Origin: Pomphorhynchus laevis
Lineage: Eukaryota; Acanthocephala; Palaeacanthocephala; Echinorhynchida; Pomphorhynchidae
Assembly (NCBI GenBank): GCA_012934845.2
Contig: WNNJ02000249.1
Coordinates: 1-64,000, forward strand
DNA length: 64,000 bases
Direction of reading: 5' to 3'
This document shows, one piece after another, positions 14,901 through 24,479 of the stretch. The translations under genes and the position numbers were made by a program. Each line of letters opens with the position of its first letter. The stretch's first letter is position 1. Below the pieces are notes generated by a model, which saw nothing but the letters and a program-made list of their open reading frames with translations, was not told where the DNA came from and did not search any database.

Positions 14901-17900
14901 GCGGCGAACGTCGAGAGGGAGTTGATTCCAGGCAAGTGAGGCGGCGACGAGGAAGGATCGGAGACCGTAGTTGTTGGAGTAATTAGGAACGTGGAGTAAG
15001 AGGGTATGACAAGAACGCAGCGATAGCGAGGTGGGGCGAGTATCGTCAAAGAAAGGAAGGTCAATGAACGATCGGAAGCCGACAGCGATGAGATGAAAAG
15101 TAACGAGAAGAAGGCGGAGTTTGATGCGGATGTGGATGGTTGGCCGGGAAAGTTGGGCAAGATATGTGGATGTGTGGTCGATAAAGGAGGGAGCGCGGCG
15201 AACGTCGAGAGGGAGTTGATTCCAGGCGAGTGGGGAGACGAGGAAGGATCAGAGCCCGTAGTTGTTGGAGTAATTGGGAACGTGGAGTAAGAGGGAATTA
15301 CAGGAACGCAGTGATAGCGAGGCGGGGCAAGTGTCGTCTAATAAAGGAAGGTTAATGAACGATAGGAAGTTGACAGCGATGTAAATTTATAAAAGAGTAA
15401 AAAGTGACCAAATAAACTATAACCTACCCTTTTCTTCAGTGAGATGAACTTGCAGTGCTTCCAAAAAGAACCGATTGAGATCAATTAGTTGGCTGCTAAT
15501 AGTAACTCCGTGCTTAATACAAATATTTTATAGAAACTTTATTAGCAGAATAAAACTGAAAAAAAATTACTATAATAATTTTTTTGATAAATGACATCAT
15601 AAAACATTAAATTTAATAAAAATATTTATAATATTTTTCTGCAGTCCGCGTAGGAGATTCACTTTCCAATGAAAAAATATTTATTTAACGTGGCAAATGC
15701 GTGCCAGCGCACGATTACATGACCACAACAAAACAAAAATGTAAAATTTTTAGAATATAAAACTTTGTTAACAAAGTTTGTCAAATATTTTACGATTTAC
15801 CCAAGCTAATATCGAATTCGTAGTGTATTTATCAATCTCAATGAAAAACTTTGCCAAGAAATCAAAAGTTTACAATATCTAACTGCAGTTATACTTAATA
15901 TATAAACTCAATAACTTTTAATTATTTATTAAATAATTTTAAACTTTATTTTACTAAACTTTAAAGTTAAAAAACTTCAAAGTTAATTAAAACTTTAAAG
16001 TTTTAATAACTTTAAAACAGGATCAACTAAACGATCATTTTTTAAATGACTGATACTTGGAATTTTTAATTTAAATCTAAGCAATCCTATTGTTTAAATC
16101 TGGAATTTTATAGCAGAATCAACAAATACATACGTAATTTTTGCATGTATTTAATCTTAAGGTTATTTCCAAACTCATATGTTTTCAAACTAAGAAACAT
16201 AAAATTTAAAAAATAAAAGTAGAAGAAATAAATCATATATTTCTAAACTCCGAATCAGAAGAAATAAATATTCCAAAAGAGATTAAATCCGGCTGCAAAT
16301 TAGCATAAAATAAATTAAAAAATAATCGTAAACTAAAAGTTATGAAAGGAATATCTATTGATAATAGAAGTAATACACCTGAAAAAAAAGTTAAAAATTT
16401 TAGGTTAGCCAGATCTGATTAGCATTAAAATAGTTAATTTTTGTTGCATCTATTTACAAAAAATACTGATAAAGAATATTTGAATTAAGATTTGCTTTTA
16501 TCGCCGCATACATAGCGATTGTATGCTGTTAGACTGTTCCCAGTCTAATAGCGAAAAGTCTAGATTGTGCGCTGTTTCCCAAGTATTGAGATAAATTTTA
16601 TGGAATAACCGTTCAGGAGTATCTCAAAATAACAAGTAGTGAATACGACGATACGGCATTTGTTGAGATTGTTCGTTTTATTCTGAATTCAACTATCTGA
16701 ACTGCACACTTAAAATTATAAAATATTTATAATTTATCAAAAGAAAGTCACCTTAGCAGTATGTCCTTTTTGAGCTAGACAAATAACAAGAAAAGTTGCC
16801 ACATCCTTCTGTCTCCAATTAACAATTGAACATTGTGCAAAAACCTTACGTTAAAATATAAAAATATGCACTTGTGATTAACGTGTAGGCAAATACCTCT
16901 AAAAGTTTCTCAATATATTCTCCAAACACAGTGACAACTTGTGTTTCCAGTTTTAGGCATAAAGCCCGGATAAAATCACGCGCAGCTCTTCTAGGAGTAT
17001 CAGTGTCTAAATACAGCATCATCTTACAATTTATGAAAGCGATATTAGTAAACAATTGCACTTTTGGCATTAGGAAATGCCAAAAATTCTTATAACTGAG
17101 TTTTTGAACGACAAAAATTAAAAATTAATTAAACGTTTTGATTTAATTATAAACTTTTGAGAAATTATAGTAGAATATATTTGTCTTAACGTGTAAAATT
17201 TTATTTTTAGTGAAGTTAAAGCAAAACACAAATTTATTTACAAAAATATTTTTGAATAAAAATATACGAAAATTTAATAAAAATGAAATATATATTTTAA
17301 TAACAAATATTACGTTAAATAAATGCCTTTAGTTATAAATTAATATATTAAATAAATGATATTAAATATATTTAAATATATTTAATATATAATATATTCA
17401 ATATATATTAAATACATTATTTAAATATATTAAATAATATAAGGCATTTATATTAAATAAATGCCTTATTAAATAAAACGTATCAATTAAATTTATATAA
17501 TATGCCACAAACAGCTTTTTATATTTTTAGATAAATAAAATAATATATTTGATAAATATTTATAAATATATTTTAATATATATATACTTAAATATATTTT
17601 CTTGGATTTATTCAAATATAAATGACTAATTTAATCATCAATGGATAACTTATTTGATGTTTGTTTATGAAAATGATAAAATGTATTTTGAAACTTAGAG
17701 CCTTTCTTAAGATAGGCATTGTAATCAATTGAAATAGAATCTCTTGTTCGTTATTCTGCTTTTAAATATTATTTCTTATTAATTACTTTTTCATATTTAT
17801 TCGATTTGTGACAAATTTTATTTTTAGGGAGGCACGAGACATTGTTAGTTTCTGTATATAAACAGTATATTTGACTGTAAGAAACGTATACTAACGGTTT

Positions 17901-20900
17901 TAAACTTATTCATAGTTTAGAGCGAAAAAGATAAAGGCTTCGAACAAATTCAAAAGTCTTTGAGAAATCAAAAATACAATGTCGACATTGGATCCTTTAT
18001 TTATAAGGTAACTCGAACTTTCCTGAGCTATCAAAGGATTCGCAGAGTGATTTTTCCGGAAGCCATGTTTAAAACTTATTTTATATTCAAATATAAAATA
18101 AGTTCTAAGAATATATATTTAGAGCAACGACGCATGTTGTCTTTGCTCTTATAAACAAATACTTATCAGTCTCCGTGTTAAGTGTAGATTGTAACATTTC
18201 AATTAACTTCTTTAAGTTACATCAGTGTCGTATCATTATAAATATCCGATTGTTAATGTAATGCATAAGGATTGATGCTTGAACGGATAACTACAGTCGA
18301 AAAGGTTATTAATTATATGGGTAAATTCAGGTTTTTATGTACAAAATATACAAAAAGTCACTTAACTAAATGCTTGAAAATTTTAACATTGCGCGTTAAT
18401 ATCAAATGTTCAACTGTATGTGCGAATAAAAACAATTTCAGAAAATACCGGTGTTTTCAATATCGCGTCTGATAAAATCATCCGGGTCGTCCTCATATGA
18501 TTCAAAATCACAATCTTAAAATACATATATTACCGATAGGAATATTAAAATAGTACATACCTCTGATTGTAATATTAGGAATGATAACCTGTTCACATAC
18601 GGCTTGTAATGCGCTTGATTCTGACAAAACCTTCGCCAGCTCATCGGATGCAACAGTTTTTGCAAGGAAGTCAATTGCCGAACATTTTAACTAAATGAAT
18701 CATACAAGATAAGCAAATAAAAAGCGCTTATATAAAAACGACGAAATAAAATGTACAAAAATGAAAAACAAATATTAATTTATAAAACTTCTTTTACTCG
18801 ATATTTTCTATAGAAATATAATCAGAATAATTCATAAATCAATAAAAAAAAGTGTCATTTATCATTATAATCGTAATTTATCGATTACAAATTACGACCA
18901 ACAGTTTAAACTTACTGATAACGCGTAAGGTACTTGAGCAAAATTGTTGTAATGATAAGTAGTAATTGGTAGTTGATAAATTATAATTTAAAATTACCAA
19001 ATTTAGATTTTAGTCGTTTCTTAATTAATGAATTTAATAAATTAAACAAATTATAATTTGTTTAGATTTGTTTAAATTTACAAGAAACATACTTTTGCAT
19101 GATCATTATATTAACAAAATTTATTAATTCAACATTAATTTAAAATTCATTTAAGCGTTTTTATATTTTCATGGCACTATAAACTAATTTCAAAGCAATT
19201 GAAATCTTTCGTATCATTCAAGAAAATAATAATTAAAATTATCAATGAAAAACAGAAATTACCAAAGCAGTTTTAATCGTTTACTTTAAAAGCAGTTTTA
19301 ATCGTTTACTTTAAAAGCAGTTTTAATCGTTTACTTTAAAAGCAGTTTTAATCGTTTACTTTAAAAGCAGTTTTAATCGTTTACTTTAAAAGCAGTTTTA
19401 ATCGTTTACTTTAAAAGCAGTTTTAATCGTTTACTTCAAAAGCAGTTTTAATCGTTTAATTTAAAAGCAGTTTTAATCGTTTACTTCAAAAGCAGTTTTA
19501 ATCGTTTACTTTAACAAGTTGCTGAAATGCTTTATTCCATCAGTATAAAGAGTAATATATCAATATATATTATATTAACTCACTGAATCAAGTTCTGTTC
19601 TTGTGCAATCCAAAGATATCAACATAGTCCATACTGTTTTCATAAATTCAAATGCAAATGGCATAAAATCATTACTATAGATATGCATTAGTAAAGTAAG
19701 AGCTTCGCAGACAGAAACTTTGCTTTCAATCAAAAATTCTTGTGCGCACTAAACGGAATATAAGCAGTAAGAACAAAGTAATTTCGAATATTAAATTTGC
19801 ATTATTTTAATACTAATAAATTATAACTGTTAAAGCACGCTATTTTAAAATAGAGTTATATAGCAATATATTTAAGAAATATCATTTTTGATTATTGCGT
19901 TTTTTATACAAAAATGAAGATATATAATTGTGACCTTCATTTAAAAATGAAGAAAACCAATATAAAAATGAAAAATAAAAGACATTTCTGTTATTTTTTA
20001 GTTTCTTAAAAGATTCTTCTTGCCCTTCAGGTCACAATGAAATATGCAAGAAATATATTATTCAATAAAAATTGTTTCGAAACTGGTAAATTGAGAAGTC
20101 AGTATTGGCATCTTGAATCCCTTGCGATCGATAAGAAAATATCCAGGAATGAATACAGATCATAATGCGTAAAGGATAATGTATATCCTTTATATATACA
20201 CATAAAGGATATTTTGTTGGCTCTATTGTGGTCCTAACCTGCTAACAGTAGTGGAATGTACCCGTACTGATGAGACACTATATGTCCCAACAGCAACATC
20301 AGGTTGCTTGTTTCCGTTAAATTCTTCCTGCCCTCTACGGGCAAGAATATTTGATTTTTTTTATTTGCATATTTTATGAAAACCGATAAAATTGTTTTTA
20401 TTTCCCAATAAATGCAATTATAAAAATAATTTATAAATGATGATTATTTATCTACAAATATCGTATTAAACAACAAATCAATTCATCTAACTGAGTCGAC
20501 GTATTTAATATTATTATAAAATAAAAAATAAATGAAAAAATGGTAAATCATTGAATCAAAATTTAATAATAAATAATTAAAAGTAATTGTTTTATGATTT
20601 TATAATTTATATCAAGTTAAAATAAAAAATTGAAATTTAAAATAAAACAATTTTTATGAATTGATTAATAAATAAATGACGTTGTATCGGAATTAGGATT
20701 AGCGGTAATCAGGAGGAACTGCTATGCAATCAGGATTCTGCCCCTATTTTTCGACCCAACATAGCAGCGGAGTCAAAAACATCCTAATGCCGTATTGCCT
20801 CTTATGCAATTTGATTATCTAGTGAATCTTATTCTAATACAAAGTATATTATTTATTAGTCATCCATAAAAATTGTCCACTTAAAGAGTTTAAATTTATT

Positions 20901-23730
20901 TTTAATAATATTTAGTTGATTTATATATTTTGCTATTTTCTGTTTGATGGTATTTGCATAGTAACCTAGTTTTAAATATGTACCTATTAAATCATTTAGA
21001 TGATTTGAAGAAAGCCAATATCATTACGAATTGTCGCATTTTGTTAAATTTGATCAAATTTTATCAGTCACTTAAACAAATGGCTTTTATCACTCAATTC
21101 ACAATAAATTAAATATTTCAAATTGAACTAATATACATCGTTTTAATTGATGTAAATTACATAATGATGTTTTCACTTTGTATACTAATATAAAGCTTGA
21201 ACACTAACATGATTATTTTTGTTTCAGGAGTAATTTTTGTATCTAATTATAATTAAAACAAAACACTTTAAATATTTTAGAGATATCGCAAAGTTTAAAA
21301 TTTAATAAAATAAAAACAGGCTAAGATCGTATGTGCAAGATGCAATACGATTGAAAGTATATGCATCTTGTCAGTATATCATCAGTGACTTTAAAATTAT
21401 AAACTAGGTGTGCTTACAAGCAAAAAAAAATAATTTACGTCAATACAAACTTGGGCTTGTAAGCCTTTCATTATTTTCTGAAAATGATTGCAATAAGTAA
21501 TCAAAATACTGAATTAATAAACGTCTTCAATTCTTAAATTTTATGTATGGAAAGTTAAACGAACAAAGGAAGTAAAAACTTTAAGTTTTTAAATATATTT
21601 TTATAAAAAAAACCTAAATTTAGTTTGACTAACATCACAATCCACTTGATAATCACAATGCGCATGATAATAAAGATGCGCTAATCGCAATGCACTTGAT
21701 TAAATAAATAATCAATAAATTTAAACTAAACGTTTGCGAATAAATGGCTAAATGTTTTAAATTTAAAGATTCCGAATTATTTGTGCTATAAAAATAACTA
21801 ATTTGTACGTTCGAGCAGCTCCAAATTGAAAAGTTAATAATGTACCTTATCGGTTAAACTAGACAAGTCGAAATTTAAGATGACCATATAACATTCCATG
21901 TATATAGTAAGATTATCTTCAAAGTGTTCTGCCAGCTCCTAAAAATGTTCAACGTGTAATTAATCATGTAAATTTATATTTATAATATTACCTGAGATAT
22001 TAAGCTGGAGAACATACGAACAGAATAGTGTATTATCTCAAGCAAAATACGTTGTTGGTCAATATTCAAATTATGAAGTAATGGAAGTTGTTTGCATGCA
22101 ACCTACAAAGCAAGTAAATTTATTATAAAGAAAATTCATCAAGATCATTTGATGGCTCACAATCTGCAAACAATCAAAATTATTTGTAACAATTAAATGA
22201 AAACATATTATGATAACTTAATCTACAATAAATTTATTAAATATTAATATACTTTTAAAGTATATTAAAAAAAGGATTCAAATGCAAAAAAATAAAAATA
22301 TTAATTGATAAAAATATGAATTAACAGATCATTCTGAATTCATGCTTTTTAGAATTGATAAATTTCTTAATAATTCATTAAATTATAATATCATTATGAT
22401 CTAAACAGTGTTTACAAAAATAAACGCATTAATTGTGCTTATTTTCAAATACATTCTAAATTTTATGAGGAATTTATTTTATAAATTCCTCATAAAATGT
22501 ATTATTAGAATGTGTTCCTCAAATACATTCTAAAATATATCTTCAAATTCTTCATAAAATATTTTATTAATTTTTTAAAACAAAACCAGAACATTATAAA
22601 GTTTATTATGTTAAATTCTAAAACGTCGTAATTATTAAAATAAAAATATTATTTGTTAGTCTAAAACGACATCACTATTTTTATATTAATTTTAATATTA
22701 TTTCGGTAAAAATATTATAAAATAATAGTTTATTATATAAAATTCTAATACGTCGTTTCTCATTAAAAGCCTTTTAGCAACAGAGAAAATATATATATTT
22801 TTGAAATGAAAATGTATATTTTTTTTATTCCAAAAAAATACAAAACTAAAAATTAGTTTTTAAATTAGTTTCGCAGCTAACGAGACTGCACTGGTAAAAA
22901 TATATCTTTATCTGGTAAAAATATAAACCAAATAAAATTGTTAATTTTAAAATGTCCCAATTAACTAGGATTTTACCAAATAAAATGGTCTTTTTAAAAT
23001 TTAAGAGCTGTTCTATCAATTGAATATACCTGAGTAACTTCAAAGAAAATTGGGCTGAATGATTTCAGCACCAACGCGATTTCCGACCAGAGAGCTTCAC
23101 ACTTAAACTCGTGACGGTACCTATAAAATAAAAATTTGTAAAACATAAAATAAAAACAAAAGTATGTACTTATAAAATATGCCGTCCAAACAGCTAAACA
23201 CACCAACTACACTAAGAAGACGATTGATAGTGAATTCCTTTCCTAGCATTAGATCTAGCATGTCCGGCCATTCAGTCGGAAAATCACTCGACGCAATTAT
23301 AACTATGGACTCTGAAAATTGTTTCTGTAGTTTCTGATTTTCGCAGATCAGTATTTGAGAAATTAACTGGGTTTTGACAACTGAACGATCCTCGACAGTA
23401 ATATCGAAAAGTTCATCCTTTAGAAAGTCATTTATTTATTTGAAAATCAATCAGTAATTAAAATTACCCCGCGCCAATACTTTTTTATGAAATTTTTTAG
23501 ACTGATAGCTGCTACCAAGAATATATCTGCTGACTGTGGGTCTTTAAAGATTGCTAACAGGCTAGGAGCAAATCCATTCTGCTTCTGAAGTACATTCAAT
23601 TGCTCAGTGGCTAAAAACAATTGAAATTTCATAAAACTAATGATCGTATTTTACGCAAACCTGTTTGCACATCCGTTATATTATTTGACATAGTCTTTCG
23701 TAAAGCATCATGAAGAGTAGGTAAACTCAT
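2928..23730 (-). CDS. CSE1L: Exportin-2 (CSE1L/CAS), importin-alpha re-exporter, 23 exons
   Basis: Exportin-2 binds importin-alpha and RanGTP in the nucleus and carries importin-alpha back to the cytoplasm. Exons (high to low): 23661-23730, 23468-23610, 23170-23417, 23030-23120, 21992-22102, 21846-21938, 19584-19748, 18561-18690, 18449-18514, 16897-17006, 16752-16844, 15428-15512, 12399-12591, 11441-11547, 10544-10641, 9227-9368, 8978-9171, 8829-8926, 8691-8776, 4471-4552, 4250-4428, 3144-3253, 2928-3100. All have gt/ag borders, and phases agree at every junction but one (exon 21 to 22). The sum is about 955 residues; human CSE1L has 971. Recognisable stretches include YRHEFK..LWSEIALVL (exon 4), the acidic EDDPDDFIRRDIE (exon 9), DTDTPRRAARD (exon 10), FPILTADAMKF (exon 13) and DFIPYALQLWSLM (exon 17). 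The N-terminal importin-beta-like domain is in exons 2-3 and the CAS C-terminal domain in exons 18-23. The stop TAA is at 2928-2930. Exon calls were made by eye against remembered family sequence. Confidence 0.93.
3254..4249 (-). other. Exportin-2 intron 21 with a 177-bp tandem repeat
   Basis: This intron separates exons 21 and 22. Most of it is AT-rich, with three tandem units at 3527-4060. No coding potential is seen. Confidence 0.7.
3527..4060. repeat. Tandem repeat, three units of about 177 bp
   Basis: Units start near 3527, 3702 and 3879. Each begins ACTTATA..GGGAAA..CCATATGTGCAA and contains GTGTTGGATACGCGGAATT. The last unit degrades after about 4000. The array lies wholly inside an exportin-2 intron. 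Confidence 0.85.
4250..4428 (-). other. CSE1L: Exportin-2 exon 21 with reading-phase conflict
   Basis: This exon encodes NMVCQNIYLAELHKV and then MWYAQFSQIIKLL, matching the human segment before SLIGLFELPEDD. It should leave two bases of a codon for exon 22, which is open only when its first G completes a codon. As written it leaves one base, and the frame meets TAA just before the donor, after about residue 860. The conflict lies beside a run of six T on the gene strand (4253-4258). One more T would restore phase with the downstream exons, which are themselves well conserved. A homopolymer sequencing or assembly error is the simplest reading. A true allele lesion removing about 95 C-terminal residues is the alternative. 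Confidence 0.75.
5160..5480 (+). other. GC-richer open segment, unrecognised
   Basis: A sharply bounded block of normal-looking coding composition sits in extremely AT-rich DNA, preceded by an AATTAATT tract. From the methionine at 5258 the plus frame is open for 102 codons. The first 75 or so look protein-like (for example HIIDGTSVLSMLPDLHPEAH and SKVHYLSRFYALD); the rest is AT-rich run-on. I do not recognise the family. It could be a captured exon of another gene or an unknown element. No splice sites were assigned. Confidence 0.3.
5610..5731 (+). repeat. Copy 1 of a perfect 122-bp direct repeat
   Basis: The sequence is identical, base for base as far as I can read, to 6890-7011, 1,280 bp away. 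It contains TTACGTAATAAAGCATGCC. Identity in non-coding intron DNA implies a recent origin. Confidence 0.85.
6303..6362. repeat. Two adjacent perfect hairpins
   Basis: AAGGCCCGAATTT (6303-6315) and its exact complement (6319-6331) form a 13-bp stem with a 3-base loop. GCATAGA and TCTATGC, 15 bases on, form a second 7-bp stem with a 3-base loop. The first stem is unusually GC-rich for this intron. Confidence 0.75.
6871..7046. mobile_element. Small element with 12-bp terminal inverted repeats holding copy 2 of the 122-bp repeat
   Basis: AATAACTGGATC at 6871-6882 is mirrored by GATCCAGTTATT at 7035-7046. Between them are copy 2 of the 122-bp repeat (6890-7011) and an 11-bp inverted repeat, GATCGTATAGA / TCTATACGATC. 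The layout suggests a miniature inverted-repeat element about 176 bp long. The family is unknown. Confidence 0.5.
7270..8100. repeat. Duplicated, unclassified interspersed repeat
   Basis: Two modules each occur twice in the same order. Module A (CAACGACTAGC.GGATTCCTTAT) is at about 7282 and 7835. Module B (CTGGTTCGTAACGATATTCG) is at about 7651 and 7966, followed in both cases by ATTACCTGCTCTGAAAATC. A CAGCTAACTGAGT motif at about 7483, shared with Penelope 3' ends elsewhere, lies between them. No coding capacity is seen. Confidence 0.6.
8132..8157. repeat. Perfect 10-bp hairpin
   Basis: AAACAGTGAC and GTCACTGTTT flank a 6-base loop. It lies just outside the duplicated repeat at 7270-8100 and may mark its end. 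Confidence 0.6.
9369..10543 (-). other. Exportin-2 intron 15
   Basis: AT-rich intron between exons 15 and 16, with long stretches of ATAT/TTTAAATA (9540-9720 and 9930-10020). No gene or recognisable element was seen. Confidence 0.6.
10642..11440 (-). other. Exportin-2 intron 14 carrying a Penelope-type 3' end
   Basis: From about 10672 the intron contains CAGCTAACTGAGTC followed by TATTTAATATAATTATAAA, the same sequence found at the 3' end of the Penelope-like element near 58.27 kb. The similarity fades after about 10860. The remainder is AT-rich. Confidence 0.6.
11548..12398 (-). other. Exportin-2 intron 13
   Basis: AT-rich intron. The only structure noted is a cluster of GATATC/TTCGATAT palindromes at 11960-12010 that could fold back on itself. 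No gene was seen. Confidence 0.5.
13005..13985. repeat. Tandem repeat, four units of about 261 bp
   Basis: Units begin near 13005, 13266, 13527 and 13788 with ACAGCATTT.AGTTCTTAACTG, and each contains TCAAGCCAAAATCAT.TCAAG and CACAAAGCGTACGATG. The copies are nearly identical; the last is cut short. The array is in an exportin-2 intron. Confidence 0.9.
14781..15390 (-). mobile_element. CR1-like LINE 3' fragment with internal duplication
   Basis: The minus strand encodes the C-terminal tail of the LINE RT protein seen intact at 30.3 kb. The left edge at 14781 is the element's 3' terminus (ACGTGGCAAATGCG on the plus strand). A segment is duplicated: 14880-15090 and 15170-15380 match closely. 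It is 5'-truncated, as is usual for LINEs. Open frames on both strands here are relics. Confidence 0.75.
15513..16751 (-). other. Exportin-2 intron 11 with a LINE tail
   Basis: A very short LINE 3' end, in minus orientation, lies at about 15686-15740 and shares the GGCAAATGCGTGCCAGCGCA terminus. The rest is AT-rich with no gene seen. Confidence 0.65.
17007..18448 (-). other. Exportin-2 intron 9
   Basis: AT-rich intron with ATTTAAATATA runs at 17340-17600. The plus-strand frames around 17960 and 18272 have no recognisable product and no supporting splice sites. Nothing else was seen. Confidence 0.55.
18691..19583 (-). other. Exportin-2 intron 7 with a 24-bp minisatellite
   Basis: It contains the minisatellite at 19264-19514 and, at about 19070-19110, a short piece resembling the Penelope RT region (TTTACAAGAAACATA.TTTTGC). 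The rest is AT-rich. Confidence 0.6.
19264..19514. repeat. Minisatellite, about 10 units of 24 bp
   Basis: The unit is AAGCAGTTTTAATCGTTTAC plus four bases (TTTA or close variants). Most units are identical, with T/C changes confined to the last few. No spacers differ, so it is not a CRISPR-like array. Confidence 0.95.
19749..21845 (-). other. Exportin-2 intron 6 with a Penelope-type 3' region
   Basis: The 20488-21045 part closely parallels 58270-58810, the 3' untranslated part of the minus-strand Penelope-like element, including GGAGGAACTGCTATGC and AACATAGCAGCGG. It appears to be a 5'-truncated insertion. At 20180-20230 there is a short palindrome around AAGGATA. The remainder is AT-rich. 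Confidence 0.65.
20488..21045 (-). mobile_element. Penelope-like element, 3' end only
   Basis: It starts at TAACTGAGTC near 20490 and runs colinearly with the 3' flank of the element at 58.27-58.8 kb, up to the beginning of the RT C-terminal coding region. It is non-coding and 5'-truncated. Confidence 0.7.
22103..23029 (-). other. Exportin-2 intron 4
   Basis: AT-rich intron. It holds an 18-bp perfect inverted repeat (22460-22477 and 22481-22498) with a 3-base loop. Open frames at its 3' side are run-ons from exon 4. Confidence 0.6.
22460..22498. repeat. Perfect 18-bp inverted repeat
   Basis: ATTTTATGAGGAATTTAT and its exact complement ATAAATTCCTCATAAAAT flank TTT. It is long enough to be a stable hairpin if transcribed within the exportin-2 intron. 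Confidence 0.8.
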
Positions 23731-24470
23731 CTAAAAAATAAACTCAAAAAATTTATTCTTGGTAACCTCTCATACAATAAGAATATACAAATCTAATTAG
23801 ATTGTTCTTCATTTAAATATAATATAAGCGATTCAATTGCATGTATGAAACGAGAGTTTGACCACATTAGAGATTGATCACGTTACAAGTTCTGATTGTT
23901 CAACTGATTACAATATAAATGATCCAATCATTGATATTCAATTAATTAATCGAATCTTCAAACTAAGATGACATTAGCACAGAAAACATACCCCATAAGA
24001 CATGAGCACAGAATACATCATTTTATATCTCAGCACAGATTACTTCGCTTCATAAGTGATTACAATCGCTCAAATACGATTCTTAAACCATCAAACGCTG
24101 TCTTACATTACGAATTCGCTACTTTAATGCGCGTTCAGTGCTCGTCTGCCGTCAGTCACGCAGCGCGAGACATGCCGTTGCAGCTAAGCTCTCCGATCTA
24201 ATGAACGCCATTGCTTCTTACTATTCGGACAAATCTGCACGATGGCAATTGCTATGCTTTTCAAAGAATGCACTTCGAATTACACACAAGGTCCCCGTGT
24301 CCACACCTTAACTTTCGCTCACATCTATGCTGCGAGAAGCCTGCATTAAATATCAGATGCCTACCGAGGCAATTACGCATACCTACTCAACTCGCTCTCG
24401 CAAAACGATTAGATAAAACGATGATCAAATCAAACAAAAAACTTGTGAAAAAAATAAAACCGGGGACATA
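23731..24470 (-). promoter_or_regulatory. Upstream region of exportin-2, probable spliced 5' leader
   Basis: The exportin-2 start codon at 23728-23730 is immediately preceded on the minus strand by a T-rich tract ending in TAG. The first coding exon therefore probably begins at a splice acceptor, with a non-coding leader exon further upstream. About 24120-24350 is clearly less AT-rich than its surroundings and contains several CpG steps, as expected for a housekeeping promoter or leader exon. Short open frames here on the plus strand show no recognisable protein. I cannot place the transcription start. Confidence 0.4.
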
Positions 24471-24479
24471 AGATGGGCA

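Larger units (their letters stand above)
12592..15427 (-). other. Exportin-2 intron 12, tandem repeat plus LINE tail
   Basis: Between exons 12 and 13 lie a four-unit 261-bp tandem array (13005-13985) and a minus-strand CR1-like LINE 3' fragment (14781-15390). The 14000-14780 stretch is AT-rich without further recognised features. Confidence 0.7.

Noticed and set aside
15093-15290. Plus-strand 65-codon frame
   Set aside because: It is antisense to a LINE C-terminal fragment and shares its duplication.
17960-18472. Plus-strand frames in exportin-2 intron 9
   Set aside because: No recognisable motif; part overlaps the antisense of exon 9, which has strong exportin-2 homology.
19264-19514. Regular short repeats resembling a CRISPR array
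   Set aside because: The 24-bp units abut without unique spacers, in an intron of an animal gene; it is a minisatellite.
20260-20300. CTGATGAG box suggesting a third hammerhead ribozyme on the plus strand
   Set aside because: No GAAA box at the required distance and no complementary helix I after a cleavage triplet.
23968-24471. Two plus-strand open frames upstream of exportin-2
   Set aside because: No recognisable domains; the region is better explained as promoter or leader of the divergent exportin-2 gene.
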